A stretch of 64,000 nucleotides of DNA from the NCBI GenBank assembly GCA_013396915.1, contig VWZL01004642.1, forward strand, positions 62,001 through 126,000. The letters are read 5' to 3'. The stretch comes from Stercorarius parasiticus (lineage: Eukaryota > Chordata > Aves > Charadriiformes > Stercorariidae). This document shows, piece after piece, positions 1 through 13,600 of the stretch. The first letter of the stretch is position 1; every line of letters starts with the position of its first letter. Below the pieces are notes generated by a model, which had not been told where the DNA came from, did no database searches, and worked only from the letters and a program-made list of their open reading frames with translations. Position numbers and translations under genes: made by a program.

Positions 1-337
1 GAAGAGGAGGCTGAGGGGAGACCTCATTGCCCTCTACAACTACCTGAAAGGAGGTTGTAGAGAGGTGGGTGTTGGCCTCTTCTCCCAGGTGAATAATGAC
101 AGGACCAGAGGAAGTGGTCTGAAGTTGCGGCAGGGGAGGTTTAGATTAGATCTTAGGAAGAATTCCTTTCCTGAAAGAGTGGTCAGGCAGTGGAAGAGCT
201 TGGCCAAGGAGGTGGTTGAGTCCCCATCCCTAGAGGTATTTAAGAAATGTGTAGATTTGGCACTTCAGGGAATGCTCTAGTGGCAGAGATTGTAGGGGAT
301 CCTTTCCGACCATGAAGATTCTATGATTCTATGATTT
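1..337 (+). mobile_element. CR1 LINE, 3' end (ORF2 C-terminus and 3' UTR)
   Basis: Seen: from base 2 to the stop at 278-280 one frame stays open and encodes the typical CR1 ORF2 C-terminus ([17 protein letters not shown] early, then [12 protein letters not shown], then [10 protein letters not shown]). A short 3' UTR follows and ends in repeated ATTCTATG units at 317-336. The element runs off the left edge, so its 5' extent is unknown. The intact reading frame suggests limited decay, but without the catalytic core it is a dead 5'-truncated copy, as most CR1 insertions are. Confidence 0.95.
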
Positions 338-760
338 TTGCATAAGATAGTAAGACTTTTGTATATGAAGAAATCTCAATTTTAAACTAGACAAAAGAAG
401 CTTCTTCCTTAGTGTTTTGAACATTAGTTGTGAAGTAAATATCTATACTAAGTTATCATGCTTTTAGATTTAAGATGTTTTGCTTTTTGTAGGGAAAAAA
501 AAATACAATTAATGTCACACTAAAATATTACCTTTTAAATGCATATTTCATTGCTTGTTCTGACTAAATTAATTTGAAAGTAAGTAGAGTGCTACCAACA
601 GAAAAAAAAAAAGCTACTGCATTTAAAAAATTGTAACTTGCTTATTAAAGTATACGTAGAATCATAAGAAAACCTAAGACTAGAAGGACTCTCGGGGTTA
701 CCGATTGTAGACTGTTTTTATCACATATTTTCTCTCACCATATAAACTTACAGACTTACT
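338..760. other. Unique AT-rich DNA
   Basis: AT-rich sequence with short A runs (490-500, 602-613). A pair of splice-like sites (ending in TTTTTGTAG at 493, donor GTAAGT near 581) brackets a stretch with stops in all three frames, so nothing codes here. Confidence 0.6.
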
Positions 761-1194
761 GTAGAATTGTAGAATCATAGAATCGTTTAGACTGAAAAGG
801 AACTTCAAGATCATTCAGTCCAACCATCAACCTAACACTGCCATGTCCAGCACTCAACCATGTCGCTAGGCACTACATCTACATACCTCCAGAGATGGTG
901 ATTCAACCTCTTCCTTGGGCAGCCTGTTCTAATGCTTAATAACCTGTTTGGTTAAGAATTTTTTCCTAATATCCAACCTAAACCTCCCCTCGCACAACTT
1001 GAGGGCATTTCCTCTTGTCCTATTGCTTGTTATTTGGGAGAAGAGACCGACCCCCCACCTCACTACAACCTCCTTTCAGGTAGCTGTAGAGAGTGATAAG
1101 GTCTCCCCTGAGTCTCCTTTTCTCCAGGCTAAACAACCCCAGTTCCCTCAGTTGTTCCTCACAGGACTTGTGCTCTAGACCCTTCACCAGCTAT
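761..1194 (-). mobile_element. CR1 LINE, 3' end
   Basis: Seen: read on the minus strand, this runs from the [19 protein letters not shown] C-terminal coding region (1080-1190) through the 3' UTR, with its TTGGACTGAATGATCTTGAA-like stretch at 800-830, to a degenerate ATTCTATGATTCTA tail at 761-785. It is a 5'-truncated CR1 copy with its 3' end at the low coordinate. The plus-strand open frame at 948-1178 is an antisense artefact of this repeat. Confidence 0.93.
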
Positions 1195-4100
1195 GTTAGT
1201 TCTTAGTTCTAAGAAATTATTCACAGCAGCATTACTTATGTAAAAACTGAATTTTTTTAGGAATTGAATGCTGTCTAATTGCCTTACATAGTTGCTCATA
1301 GTCACATTATAACCATGTATTTATGAACGAAGATTATATTTAAATGCGAAGTTGCTCTCCTTATAAACTGTTACTATAGATGCTGTAATACTGCTGAAGA
1401 CTCAGTTATGGTATAGAGCCATAAAACTAATAGTGTATATTGTCACCAGGATTTCTGGACACATTCTATAAAATAATAATGTGAAAAATTGTGTCTTGGG
1501 AAATTTTAAAAGGTATGTAAAACATTGGAATATGTACAGAGTGGAACAATCCTAAAATGACTGAGAAATTAAATAAATTCTGTGATAGCTATATTTTTAT
1601 GCTACAGTTTTCTTATTTTTTTGACAATTGACATTACTTATTTATTTAAAGAAGAGCTTGAAACAACAGACATTCTGCACAGAGATTAACTGAGCATAAG
1701 TCCTATTAGTGTCACTGGAGATAAGCACGTAAACTCCACTGTTTTTCTTGAACTTGTATCTAGGATGGCTCAGATATATTAAGACATCTCTCTGCTGAAT
1801 ACCTGTGTGTGTTTCATCTATAAATTCCAGGTTCTTTCTGCCAATCTGAAGGCACAAAGTACCCATAAACTCAAGTTGAATTACCATTTAAGCCTCTTTT
1901 AATAAATTTGTGTTTACTGAATTGACACAAAGCAATCAAAACATATTGGTAATTCTGTTCATGAAGGCTTTAAAATACAATTGTTCGCCATCCTATAACA
2001 ATTCTGCAGAATTATATTGAGTTCATATGTACAGATGTCTACAGGAATTCTCAATTGGAGCTCAACACACACATAAACTTTCTTTTATAGTTCTGTTTAG
2101 CATGATTATTTCAACATATGTTGAATCCTGAATGTTTTTTCTATAAGGATTCAGGTAATACATATTATTTTTAAAATCCCTGTATGTTGACTATTATGTT
2201 AAAAAATACTTTTTGTATTCAAAAAATACTTTATGAATTCAAGAGTGTATTTTGTATCAGTAGAGTAGATCACAAAGTTAGCTTCAGCATTTGCACAATT
2301 TTTTCTCCTAAATTCTAGTACTTCACATGTTTCCCATGAAAATGAAGAAAAGTCATATAGAAGTGATTCCATTATTTAATTCAGTGTAGGTTTTAGCTGT
2401 GTCCTTAGTAGCTAGTGCGGTGAAAATGTAATTTCAATGCTCATTAGAGGTGAAGAAAACAAATTTACTATTAGGAACTATTAGGAAGGGCATACAGAAG
2501 AAAATAACAGCCATATAATCATGTCACTACTTACAAACCTATGAGCTGTCAGTGTCTTGAATTTCTAAAGTTCTGATCTCCAAAAAGATATTCTCTCCAA
2601 GAACTGGGAAAAGAGAAAGTGGTCAAATGCACACCCAAACAAATGAAGACCATTCAGCCTGAAAAGCAAACAGCTGGAGATGAATAAGAAAGAGGTTATA
2701 AAATCATAAGTAATGTGGAAGAAATAAAAGGGGAATGATTGTTCATGATTTCTTCCCATGATGAGCTGTTAGCATGTTGGCTATTAGCACTAGCAACAGT
2801 GTCGTGTTCTCCACAGAACTGGAAAGGGAAAGGTTAGAAGGGAGAAGATATTTTTAATTACTTGTTAGATGTATTTCTGCATCTCATGTGGAGTTTTCAA
2901 CTTGTCTTCAACAATGACAATTCGTTTATGGACAATAATGCAAGAATACAGCTGGTAGGTGAAGTGTTATCAAGCTATGTTAGATCCAATCAATATAGTG
3001 GATCTCAGTGACTACTGGATCTGAGTAACCTGCGGAAGAATATAATGATTTTTCTGTCTTATGTGTAACTTGCTTGACAGAAAATGGCCAGATAATTAAC
3101 TAGTGAACCTTATTTAGTATTAAATGACATAATTATGCACCATGGCAATTGATGCGAGTTTTGTGAATGACTTCAAAAGTCTATTGAAGAGTTAATTTTC
3201 TTCTTTAGATGTTAAATGAAAAACAAAGCTATATTTATTTTCTCATATATATTGTTTTCCACTATTACTTCAGCCTCCCGAACAAAACAAAATATTCAGA
3301 TATGCATATATACTTATTAATAACTACTGTAACTTAGTAAGTGTAAAGATAACTGAAGCAAGAACTCTGTGTTCAGTTTTCTACTAGAAGCCTATCTTGG
3401 ATCACAAGTGTTACCAGAAAGATGGGGATGGGAAAAAAAAAGAAATATAATCTGTTATCTTCAGGATCCAAAAAGCAGTGACTACAAAAGAATAAATCTA
3501 TTGGCCATTAGTTTCCAAATCCTTCCTGTTATGCTGTAACTACATTGATGGTAAACAGAAAACCTGGGCTGCACCTTGGTTATGAAAATGCTGTTTGCTG
3601 AGTTCATTGCTGTACATATACTAAAAAATAAAAATAAATAAATAAAATAAAATAAAATGAAATAAAATAAAATAAAGTAATAAAAGAAAATAAAGGTCTG
3701 AATATGCACCAGCAAATCTGTCCGTAATGACTAGTGGTTTTACCTCTTCTGATATGTTCCTGTGATCCAAACCTCTGTTCTTATTGTTAGAGGATACATT
3801 GGTGTCTCTTTAATTGTATCTTTACTGTATTCACTAAAACATCACTAAGTCTTTCTCAGAACTGTGTCATAGACAACAGTGGGCGCTGGAGGATTGGGAT
3901 GCTTTTGTCTGTCCTGATATTCTGATCCTCATTATGCTCACACTTGCCTGAACACTACGGTGTTACTAACACAACTCACTGATTGACAATACCGAGGTAA
4001 ACTGAGTGGAAATTTGAAGAAGCCTCAGGGAATAAGGATATTAAATATCAAACCAATATCTGTAGACAGGTTTTGGCATGGCAGAAGAAATAGAGTAGTA

Positions 4101-5800
4101 AGTTTCCTGAAGAGAAAAACAAAAAGAGAATCATGGAATAGAAATGGAAATACTAGAGGACATGTCAGTAAACATGAAATAAACCGTCTTCTGTTGCTTC
4201 CATGCTCTGCAAAGTAAGTAATCAGAAAAAAGTGTTTTTCTTTAAACCCTCAGATGATTATATTGTCACAAGTTTAATGCATACATTTGAAAGCTTTCCA
4301 TTATGGATTACAGGGTGAGTTGTGTAATGTATGGTAAACCTGAAAAATGGACACAAGGAAAAAAGTTTTTCTTAACTGTGGTAAAATCAGTCTTGTCATT
4401 TGCTTTAAATGGGAATAACTGTGACCCTGCAGATTACGTTGTGTTCAGCCTGTGAGCAACTACTGCTGTATGAGCTCAACAATTTTATGTTTTTCAAATT
4501 TGTGTCAAGTTGCTTAATGTAACTTCACAATTTCCTTATATTTTATTAATTAAACATTATTGTAGTAAGATTTAACATGTTATCATAAGAAGTAAAGAAA
4601 TTATTTTCTGTACCACATTCAGGTGTATTTTAAAAAATAATTTCATTTTTTCAAATGATGCTGGTATATGTACAGCACTACATCATATCTTTATCATTAT
4701 CCTCCTGCATATAGATGATAAGGCAACATATAAGATTAAGATCACTGTGCAATGCAGTTTGCCTAATTGATTGCTGCAAGATTCATTGCGTCTGGCATAC
4801 AATTAAAAAAAACGCATTCAATTTCAATGCCCCCTGTTTCTACACAGGTCATTCTGAAGTTTTAAATTAAAAAAAAAAAAGCATTGAAACTTCTGCTTAA
4901 ATCTTATCAAAACCCAGTTATTTTAATTAAGCAGAGGTCTAAATGTTTTGGTAAATAAGAAGGTACCAGTGAGTTGAAGTCTATATAAACAGCAGAACAA
5001 AGTCCAGATACTTAATATCTGGTTGTCTTCTGGGCACACACAACAACTTTACATAGAAATGTGAATTCTGTTGTCTAAGCATTGTATCTTCTCTAATAAT
5101 TTTTCATATGTAATATTTTTTCCACAAGTAGAATAAAGATCAGGTGAACATTAACTAACATATGATGAAATGGTGTAAAAAACATTACAAAGAAAGCTTG
5201 ATTGCTCTCTTTATGGTAAAAATCAACTCTTGATCTCAGAAAGAATGAGATGCTACAACAGTTTCCTTTCAAAGGGGCAGGTTATCACTCTACCTACAGA
5301 CTTCATTCCTACAAAGTAGGAATATCTGTATGTCAAGTTGAGGGATAAGACCTATATTTAAGTTCACATGGGAAAAAAAAAAAAAAATCTATCTATTTCA
5401 AAGGCATGCGGCAGCTCAGAAAATGATGACTGTAGCTAGTATATTCCTAGGAAGAAAGATTAATGCAGCGGAGAAATATTGTCCTTTTCTTTGCCATCAA
5501 TGTTTTTTTAATTCACAAAGATACAGTAAAATATTATTTTCTTCGCAAATTTTGAAGACTTCTTTTGTACTATCCAACTAACTTTTTCTTTCTATGATAC
5601 ATAACCATTGAATGCTAAAAGTTTCAAGCTCTTGTTTTCTGGTCAAAAATGCTCTTAAGTGCTGTCACATAGCGGAATCCTGCAATTTGAAATGTCACTA
5701 GATTGGCCTAGTGTAAAGCATTATCCTGGAAAAGGAAAACTTGAAAAGTATATCCCTATGTCATTTCTCAAGGTAGCTGAATTTGAGTATTTGTCAGGAA
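1195..5800. other. Unique AT-rich DNA
   Basis: No gene recognised. It holds an AAAAT-type microsatellite (listed separately), short homopolymer A runs (4868-4880, 5373-5387) and scattered short open frames of at most about 80 codons without coding character. Confidence 0.6.
3622..3694. repeat. (AAAAT)n / (AAAT)n microsatellite
   Basis: Tandem AAAT and AAAAT units, slightly interrupted (AAAATG at 3655-3660, AAAGT at 3674-3679), over about 73 bases. The minus-strand translation rich in F, I, L and Y across this stretch comes from the repeat. Confidence 0.9.
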
Positions 5801-6304
5801 TAGAATCATAGAATAGAATCACAGAATGGTTTGGGTTGGAAGGGATCCTAAAGATCATCTAGTTCCAAGCCCCCTGCCATGGGCAGGGACAACTCCCACT
5901 AGACCAGGTTGCTCAGAGCCCCATCCAGCCTGGCCTTGAACATTTGCAGGGATGGGGCATCCACAATTTCTCTGGGAAACCTGTGCCAGTGTCTCCTCAC
6001 CCTCACAGTAAAGAATTTCTTCCTAATATCTAATCTAAATCTTCCCTCTTTCAGTTTAAAACCATTACCCCTCATCCTATCACTACTCTCCCTGATAAAG
6101 AGTCCCTCCCCATTTTTCCTGTAGACCCCATTTAGGTACTGGAAGGCTGCTATAAGGTCTCACCGGAGCCTTCTCTTCGCCAGGCTGAACAACCCCAACT
6201 CTCCCAGTCTGTCCTCATAGGAGAGGTGCTCCAGCCCTCTGATCATCTGTGTGGCCCTCTGTTGGACCCATTTCAACAGGTCCATGTCCTTCTTCTACTG
6301 AGGA
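5801..6304 (-). mobile_element. CR1 LINE, 3' end, about 0.5 kb
   Basis: Seen: on the minus strand the copy begins in ORF2 (a thumb/C-terminal segment ending [18 protein letters not shown] near 6170-6230) and passes through LKEGRFRLDIRKKFFTV-like and EIVDAPSLQMFKA-like sequence to a 3' UTR, with AACCTGGTCTAGTGGGAGTT at 5892-5911. It ends in a tail of TGTGATTCTATTCTATGATT units (5801-5826). The 3' UTR differs from the copies at 761 and 1, pointing to a different CR1 subfamily. It is 5' truncated. Confidence 0.94.
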
Positions 6305-9300
6305 TAACATCATATATTAATGTAAACAATTCCATTCCTTCACATACAAACCACGTAGTACAAACTCCTAAATATTGTTGTGTTGTTTGAAGACTTAGAG
6401 ATGATAGATCCTTGTACTGATTGAAAGACTTAATCATTGCTAGCTGTCAAACCTTAAAAGCTGTGGAATGATATATTATTGTCATTTGCTTTTGTGACTT
6501 CCCTTTTTTAAAGAAAAAAATACAGAGTATATTTAGTGCAAAGGAAATTTCCCAAGGCAACAGAACCCAATTTCCAGGGTTTGCATACTAAAGGACAACA
6601 CTTAGTCTTCAGATGAACACTTGTGAGGCTTATATTAAAGCCTAAGGGCAAGCTCTGATTCTTGATATAAGTAGGTGAAGGGATACATTGCTATTCATTT
6701 AATAGATAATATAGATGTTCTGTCTAAAGACCTTAATGAAAGTCACTTTGTAAATTGAAATATTCACACACACAATGCCCCATGTCCTGATGAGTTTACA
6801 TCTTTAGCTATTAGCCTCTAGTCAGTGTTCCAAGAGGAAAAGAAATATTGGAAACAGGACCCACTTTTACAATACTTACTCTCCCACTTGAGTTTGAATT
6901 TTATTAATATGCTTCTCCTGCCTCTCTCCTTGCCCTTTTAGTTATATTATCAGTCTGTGTGAAGCCTTCTTTTCTGCTGGCCAACTTCCATTGTAGTCCT
7001 ACATTCCATTGTAGTCCTCTCATGACTTCCTAGTATCAAACCCACAGGTTCAAGGTTTACATGAGTTTTTACTCATCCAGAATTCCCTTCCTAAATTTCA
7101 GAAACAAAACAGTAACTGAAAATAGAGAAAAATGAAGTCAGTCTACTTTATGTGAGTAGTAATGAAAAGGTGAAGTTTCTTTCCTTAAAATGTCCCAGAC
7201 CTTGTGAGACTGTAAGGAAACAACGAATGTGATCAAGACTATAAAGGCATTGATGCACAGGTAATTGCATCAATAACACTGTCGAGTGTGCTGAAGCCTA
7301 GAATGAAAAAATCAGGTGCATGTTCATACAACTATATCTGAAAAATATATTTTAATGAAAAGGGGCATCTAGAATTAGAATCTCGTCTTCATCCACGTAA
7401 AATACTTAAAATCAATTATTTCCTAGTATGGAGACACCACACACCATGAGGGAGTTGTAGAATAGCTGCAAGAACAGAACCACACCATTCAGTGATGTAC
7501 AGTATAAACCTTACTGCAACACACACACTCCATCCACCACATATCAATCAAGGTTCCTGCCCCTCCAGTCTAGTTTAGACCAGCACCACTGACTCAGCCT
7601 AGTAGGACACTCTCTCTGTGTGGTGGATGTGTCCTTGTCCTAACTGGCATCCCGGTTTCTACATGTAGCAGTTTCACCTCATCTCAGCCTTCTACACTGT
7701 CTGACAATGATGTATGTATTCCTCTGACTAAGCAGCTATTGCTTTAATTACTTATTGTTTTCTAAAGTACAGAGTCAGTTTAAACCTTGAAGGCCTTACT
7801 AAACATGTAGCTGTGGGTCTGTCTCTTTGGCCAACCACTGATTATTAAAGGATTTTCTAACATGTTCTGGTCTTCTGCCCCAGTTACATTAAATATATAT
7901 GTGTGTTTTGGAAAGAATTATACAAAAAAGTTCATGTATAACTCTGTTTTCCAGCCAGGAAGGTGTGGTGAAGGTCTCACTTACCTGAATAGTCTTTTTG
8001 TATAGGCTTCATGCTGTGATGCCATTCACCAGTTATTTTTCTGATACTTCCAATAGGTCCACTTATGCACTCACCTTCAGAATACCTTATTAGCATGCCT
8101 CCCTAGAAACAAGAAGAGGGCAGTGGAATGCAAAGTGACATTAAATAGCATTAACATATATGCACTTTTTCTGTAGTTTGACTTCAGCAACTGGGCTGAC
8201 TAATGATAGCTGCAGGAAAGATTTTCTCTTTACTTTACTACTAAGAAGCATAATGGTATGTATGCTCTGGCATTCCAAGTTCAATGCATTCAAGTCAGGC
8301 ATTTATTAGCGTATGTGTAGGATGTGTTCAGTTATTTTCTGTGAAAACTGTAGCAGGAGGAAAGCAAAGAAGGGAATGATCACATTTGCAGTTCTGTGCT
8401 TGTGTGAATAACACTCCTAGGTACCATATCCAGACATAGCCAGAAAATGGAAAAGAAACCCCGCAAGAAAGTGTGTGACAGACTTTTCAGAATAATATAT
8501 ATAGAAAGGCAGTCTTACGTTTGTGAGAAAGGATGGTTCCTGCTGGTATTTTAATACTTTATGTTCATTTGTATTAAATAAACAATTGATTCAGGAATAA
8601 CGAAAAAAGAACCCTAAAAAATTGCTTTTATAATATTTTTTATCCTTAAAAATAAATTGCCAATCTTTTATACTAATTAACATCAATGTACCTTAATTTT
8701 AAAAATAACAAGCAACAATGAATGAAAAACTTAAACTGGCATCTTAGAAAAATACTTGGCTTTGCGTCTAGTCCTAGAATTTAAATAAGTGGATTTACGT
8801 TATCCAAGGGGAGATTGTTTCCCACAAGGTTTAAACCAGAAAAAGTTGTAAAAATTAATTATAAAATATGACACTAGGTATGCACTTAAACAGTTGTTTA
8901 CCACAGACTCTTCAATGTGCTTCATTTGTGATAGTATCATGATACAACATCACAAATTTTCAGTGTATGTTTTCTCACATTTTACTGACCTACGAACGGT
9001 GAAATATAGCATTATAATTGTTAAGAGAAACTGACAGAATTAGAAGCTACATGAAGTAGCAGCGCAGTAGTATTCATGCACATGAATATTTATGTGTTTA
9101 ATTAGAAATATTACGCACTTTTTTAGGACTGAAAATTGTGTTAAGCCTTCTCAGAACAGTTACACAGAATCTGACAATGATGGTGAATTTCTAGAATAAG
9201 GAAGAGACAATAATAGTTTAATCTGTTCTGGAATGTCCTTTAATTCAGGTAGTGCATTTCTGGCATAGAGATGCGTTGTTGGTTTCTACACAATCGGTGG

Positions 9301-9899
9301 CTACTACTGCTGGTATATTCACAAGAGCAAGAGGTCAAGCTGGTTTCTTTTCACTATAGTTCTCCAGTCAGGATTAGTAACATTACAACTTTTGTTGTCA
9401 TGTTCTAGACCATTGTGGAAAATTACTTTTCTGGCCTTAATAAAATTGTAACATGCCTTTGATACCTCACTCTATGTTCTTCATTATCTTCATTAGAAAC
9501 ATCCCATTGATATCATCCTTATACTATTTACAAAGCATGGCCTAAGATCTACCTTAACGTCAGATAAACACTTACTAAAAAAAAAATAAATACATTAAAA
9601 ATGCAAGGCTCATTTTTGTCCTGAATAGGTCAAACACCATATTTATTTTTCCTTTTTTAATGGCCTTTAGCTTAAAAAAACCTTTTCCATGGGGTTTCTT
9701 TTTTTTTTTTTATTTAGGTTAAATACAGTATGCTTTTATTATGTTCTTCAATATTTATCCTCTATTTGATCTAACAGCAATGTATTAAATGTATCATAAA
9801 CTCCTGCTATTCATAAGCAGGGCTTCAGGCCTTATTACTGAAGAGTCAAAACTCTTGCAATAGACTCGATAGCTGTAGCAGCAGCTTTGGCAAAATTGT
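6305..9899. other. Unique AT-rich DNA with one candidate minus-strand exon
   Basis: No repeat family recognised. Apart from the candidate exon at 7985-8102 there are only short open frames. Three possible minus-strand downstream segments lie at about 7239-7297, 7420-7478 and 7495-7525. Each has a good acceptor and a phase that fits the 7985 segment, but they cannot be ranked. Confidence 0.5.
7985..8102 (-). CDS. Candidate internal exon, unrecognised protein
   Basis: Seen: on the minus strand a pyrimidine-rich acceptor (CTTCTTGTTTCTAG) precedes 8102 and a near-perfect donor (TTCAG/GTAAGTGAG) follows 7985. The 118-nt segment is open in one frame only, from a phase-0 start, leaving one extra base. 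The peptide starts GGMLIRYSEGEC, has GPIGSIRKITGEWHH in the middle and ends IQKDYS. Inference: its phase matches the upstream segments at 10572-10604 and 14796-14864. No domain or family is recognised. A chance open stretch between splice-like sites remains possible; the two strong sites make this one of the better candidates. Confidence 0.3.
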
Positions 9900-10124
9900 G
9901 TCAGACTTTATATAAGCAAGAAATTTTTTACAATGAGGGTGGTGAAGCACTGGAACAAGTTGCCCAGAGGTGGTAGATGCCCCATCCCTGGAAACATTCA
10001 AGGTCAGGTTGGACAGGGCTCTGAGCAACCTGATCTAGTTGAAGATGTCCCTGTTCATTGCAGCGGGGTTGGACTAGATGACCTTTAAAGATCGTTTCCA
10101 ACCCAAACCATTCTATGATTCTTT
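9900..10124 (+). mobile_element. CR1 LINE, short 3' end
   Basis: Seen: plus-strand CR1 3' end beginning around ISKKFFTMRVVKHWNKLPRG-like sequence (9915-9965), then ATSLETFKVRLDRALSNL-like sequence, a UTR with GGTTGGACTAGATGACCTTT (10066-10085), and a tail with ATTCTATGATTCTTT. The 5' truncation lies within the last coding segment, so about 225 bases survive. Confidence 0.93.
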
Positions 10125-10571
10125 GTTTATAGTATTCTGTGTACTTTGATTATTTTACTTTATTCCATTTTTATTTACCCTGGTGTCATAATTTGTCCTC
10201 ATTTTTTCTCAGAAACAACCCTAGACCCAATAAATACTAATCTGATGATCAGTCTAAGTACTTAGGAGAACAGGAGTTCTCTGTTCCCTCCTACTTTCCT
10301 GTTTTTAAACATATGCCACAGAAAATACAGAAGTCATTATCCAATTAGCCACATTCCTGTAGTGGATCTCTTATTCTACTGCTTTGCTCTGCAAGTTTCT
10401 TTCATGTGATATCAGTTGTCATTGAGACCAGTAAAACAGTGCACAAATTGTTTCCCCTGGGGATTGATGACTCAACTGTTTGGATTTATTGGATAGCATT
10501 TGGTGCAGTACGTACCCGTGGTGGGTTATGTTCTGTAAAAAAGTGGGATCTGAGTAGATCAGTAAACTCAC

Positions 10572-10604
10572 AAAATGCAGAGAAACAGAATGAGATCCAA
10601 ACTT
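10572..10604 (-). CDS. Candidate micro-exon (33 nt), unrecognised
   Basis: Seen: a strong acceptor (CTTAGTTTTTTGACCTCAG) before 10604 and a donor (CATTTT/GTGAGTTTAC) after 10572. All three frames are open over 33 nt, so the segment gives no coding evidence by itself. Inference: in phase 0 it reads KFGSHSVSLHF and would join in frame between 14796-14864 and 7985-8102. Its weight rests only on splice-site quality and symmetrical phase. Confidence 0.15.
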
Positions 10605-13600
10605 CTGAGGTCAAAAAACTAAGGGCATTTTCATAAGGACCCAGAAGGGACTTCACAGTGTTCATTTCAATCCAGGAAGCCATTGAAAGATTTTGAACAG
10701 GGAAAAAATAATAGACTACAGCATTTCAAGGACCCTGTAGGAAGAAATTATTCTTTTAATGTTTTACTGAATGGTATAGAACCTGTGCTGGCAACTATAT
10801 ATATTCTCTGTTTTAAAACAGCATTATTTTAGTTTCTGTTCTAATGGAGACCAAAAAAGGTTTGTTGTGCCTACCTGAAAGAAGAGAGGACAAACCAATC
10901 AGTCAAAAGCTGTAGTTAGCTCAGGCTACTGCCATAACTATCTTAAATAGATTGGTAAGGAAATATTCAAACTCTAAAGGAATATAGAATTGTGGAAGCT
11001 TTAGGAGTCAGATAAAAAATAGCATTTTTACAAGTTGCTTTTAAGTAAACAGGTTGGTATGAGTCAAAACTCATTACCTGAAGTTGTAGCAACCTAAGAA
11101 AACAGAAGACTTCTAATTGGTAAGTTCATATTGCGATGTTTTAAGCTACATGGTCAGGCCAGCTTGAGTTTTTGTCAGTCAAACGGTCTCTTCACTGTGC
11201 TCCTTCTGGTGTAAGGTTATGAATAGCCATATTTTCAATGAGTGGTCAGAGAGACACTGGAGTAAAGACAAGATAACCTTACTGATGAGCTCAAAAAATA
11301 GCTATTCCAGGTGCAAGGGAAATAATAAAAAAAAACCAAACTGGTATGTCTCTGTTTCTGGAATACTTGTTTCCTGAGTAATGAATTAGGAGAAAAAGTC
11401 ACCATATTCATTAAGCCGTATTTTTTTCTGAACATTCTTTTTTATAAATAAACCTAATTCAATCTCTATACCAGTGAAAAAAGTCTGGAGGTGTAGCTGG
11501 GGATGCAGTTATCTCTTCACAGCACAATGAAACAGAAGTTAAACAATAAGCAATAGGTGCTGTCATCCACCTCTCAGCACAGATCTGGATAAATACACAA
11601 ACAAATGATTACAGGGGGTGTCACTGCCATTTTTCAAGCTGTATTGCACTGAATAACACACAGTGAAAAGGAAAAGAAATTATTTCCCTCTGTGATGCCC
11701 ATAGTTGGCAGATATTTTGTTGATCTAGTACCAGTCAGACGAAAAAGTTGTTTGATCTTACATGAGCATGCGCCCAGAGGCCTTCAATCTGTCATAGTCA
11801 TTAATGCCAATGGGATTTTCACAGACCTGCTAGAATCCTTTAACTCTTTCTAGAGAACATTTTGTGACATATCCTTCCTTCCAACTAAATCTGATGATCA
11901 CCTGGCTGAGTGAATATTCTCAGGAGCAAAGGAAAAAAGTGTTCTCCATTGTCTTTTAAATTGTGGATCATCATGATGGCCACATGACACTTAATTAGCA
12001 AAATACTGGGTGGAATGCATTTTGCAATTTAGCTTCCGACCTTTTTATTACAGGAGCCAGTGATGTGTAGATTAGTATGGAATTAAATATATAAGGAGGG
12101 CTAGAAAGAGACTAAATATTGCATTTTATACTTGTAAAGATTTACAAAAATTAATACATGACAGAAATACAATTTTATACTTCTGAGTCTCCTGAATGTT
12201 TTAATGGCAGGCACGTTAGTTTAGCTGTCAGAGAATTATTTTTTCTTGCGCTTGTGTGCAAAGATAGAAAGAAATTTTGTATCATTTAAGATGTCGACAG
12301 GAAATGTCTAGAATAGGAAAATTAGGCATTGTTACTGTTTGTTAAACAACCAAAATTGACTAAAACTAAAAACTAAGGAAGAGATACTTACATACCTTTA
12401 TTACACAAGTTCTGAGGCTTCCAGGAAGAAAAACTCAGGTGTATTCTATCTCCTTTTAGGTTTATGTGAACATCTCTCTACAGTGTAAACATACTAGGCA
12501 CAGAATGACTTATTTTGACCACTATCCTCAGCAACTTCACATGCTGTGCAGACAAAGCTTTTGAAAGGTTCAGTGTTAGTTATTAGGGAGACAGATGGGA
12601 TTTGCAGGCAGCCTGCACTTCAGGTAACCTTACAACAATGGCACTGAGAGTAATGAAGTAACTGAGCTTCTACAGCCATTGAACTGGACATACAGCTATC
12701 ATCTAGCATCATTCTGAACCAAACTATACAGAAATTTAAGCCCTTTTTATTCATAAAGCTAGGTATAACTTCCTGATGCTTTCGGAGGTGTCAGTTCTCT
12801 ACCTTGTAGGTTTTGTACCAGAATGCTAGACTACAGCAGAGATGTACAAATAAAGCATTGCCTTCCACAGCTACACAGTAAAAAGGGAAATGAGACATAC
12901 ATAAGCTTTCATAGGTTTGCTTCTCCTTACATTTTCATTACCATTGCAGTTATGTAGAGACAGATACTGCAAGGGGAATAAAGGTCCTCTCTATCCAATT
13001 GCCATTTTCCCAGCTACGGATGACCTTTCTATTTTTTCAGTTAGTATTTTCAGATCACCTTGCCCTGCCTTGTCTTGTCAAAGTCAGAACTGAAACTGAA
13101 AAAATAAGATCCCCAAAGCCAGATTATAAATCTAGGCAGAAGAATGTCTGTTTTATTGAAGGCCAGAGTTGTAACCTCTATCCTGTCCTTATGTCTGCCA
13201 AGTTCAACAGGATGAGATACAGACAGTAGACACTAATGAGTGGCAGACCTGCACACAGAAGACAAGAAAGTTTATTGAGAAAAGTAAGGAAAGCAAAAAA
13301 GTTTTAAATATGAGAAGAAAACAGAGAATTATTTTCAGATGTTAAAGTATGAGGCACTGAACTTCTGTATTATTCTGTGTCCTCAGGAGGGAGGGAAGAT
13401 CATGGCTCAGGGAAGCATCAGCTTCTAGCCGGTCATTCGTTGTTGTCCCACAGAAATCTTTTCTTCTCTCATGGGTCCTCCTTTCTTCATGATGCCTCTG
13501 CAAAAGTGTGAGTGTCTACAAGGTGCAATGCAGTAGAAAGCGAAACTCAGTAGTACGGGCATTTTTATCTCTGCTTCTCTTTCTCCAGTTAGTGATGATT

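Noticed and set aside
948..1178. 76-codon plus-strand open frame
   Set aside because: It is the antisense of the CR1 3' end at 761-1194.
4254..4314. Plus-strand 61-nt segment between CTTTAAACCCTCAG and GTGAGT
   Set aside because: It is short, only one frame is open, and it has no plus-strand partners; chance is the simplest explanation.
5909..6124. 71-codon plus-strand open frame
   Set aside because: It is the antisense of the CR1 3' end at 5801-6304.
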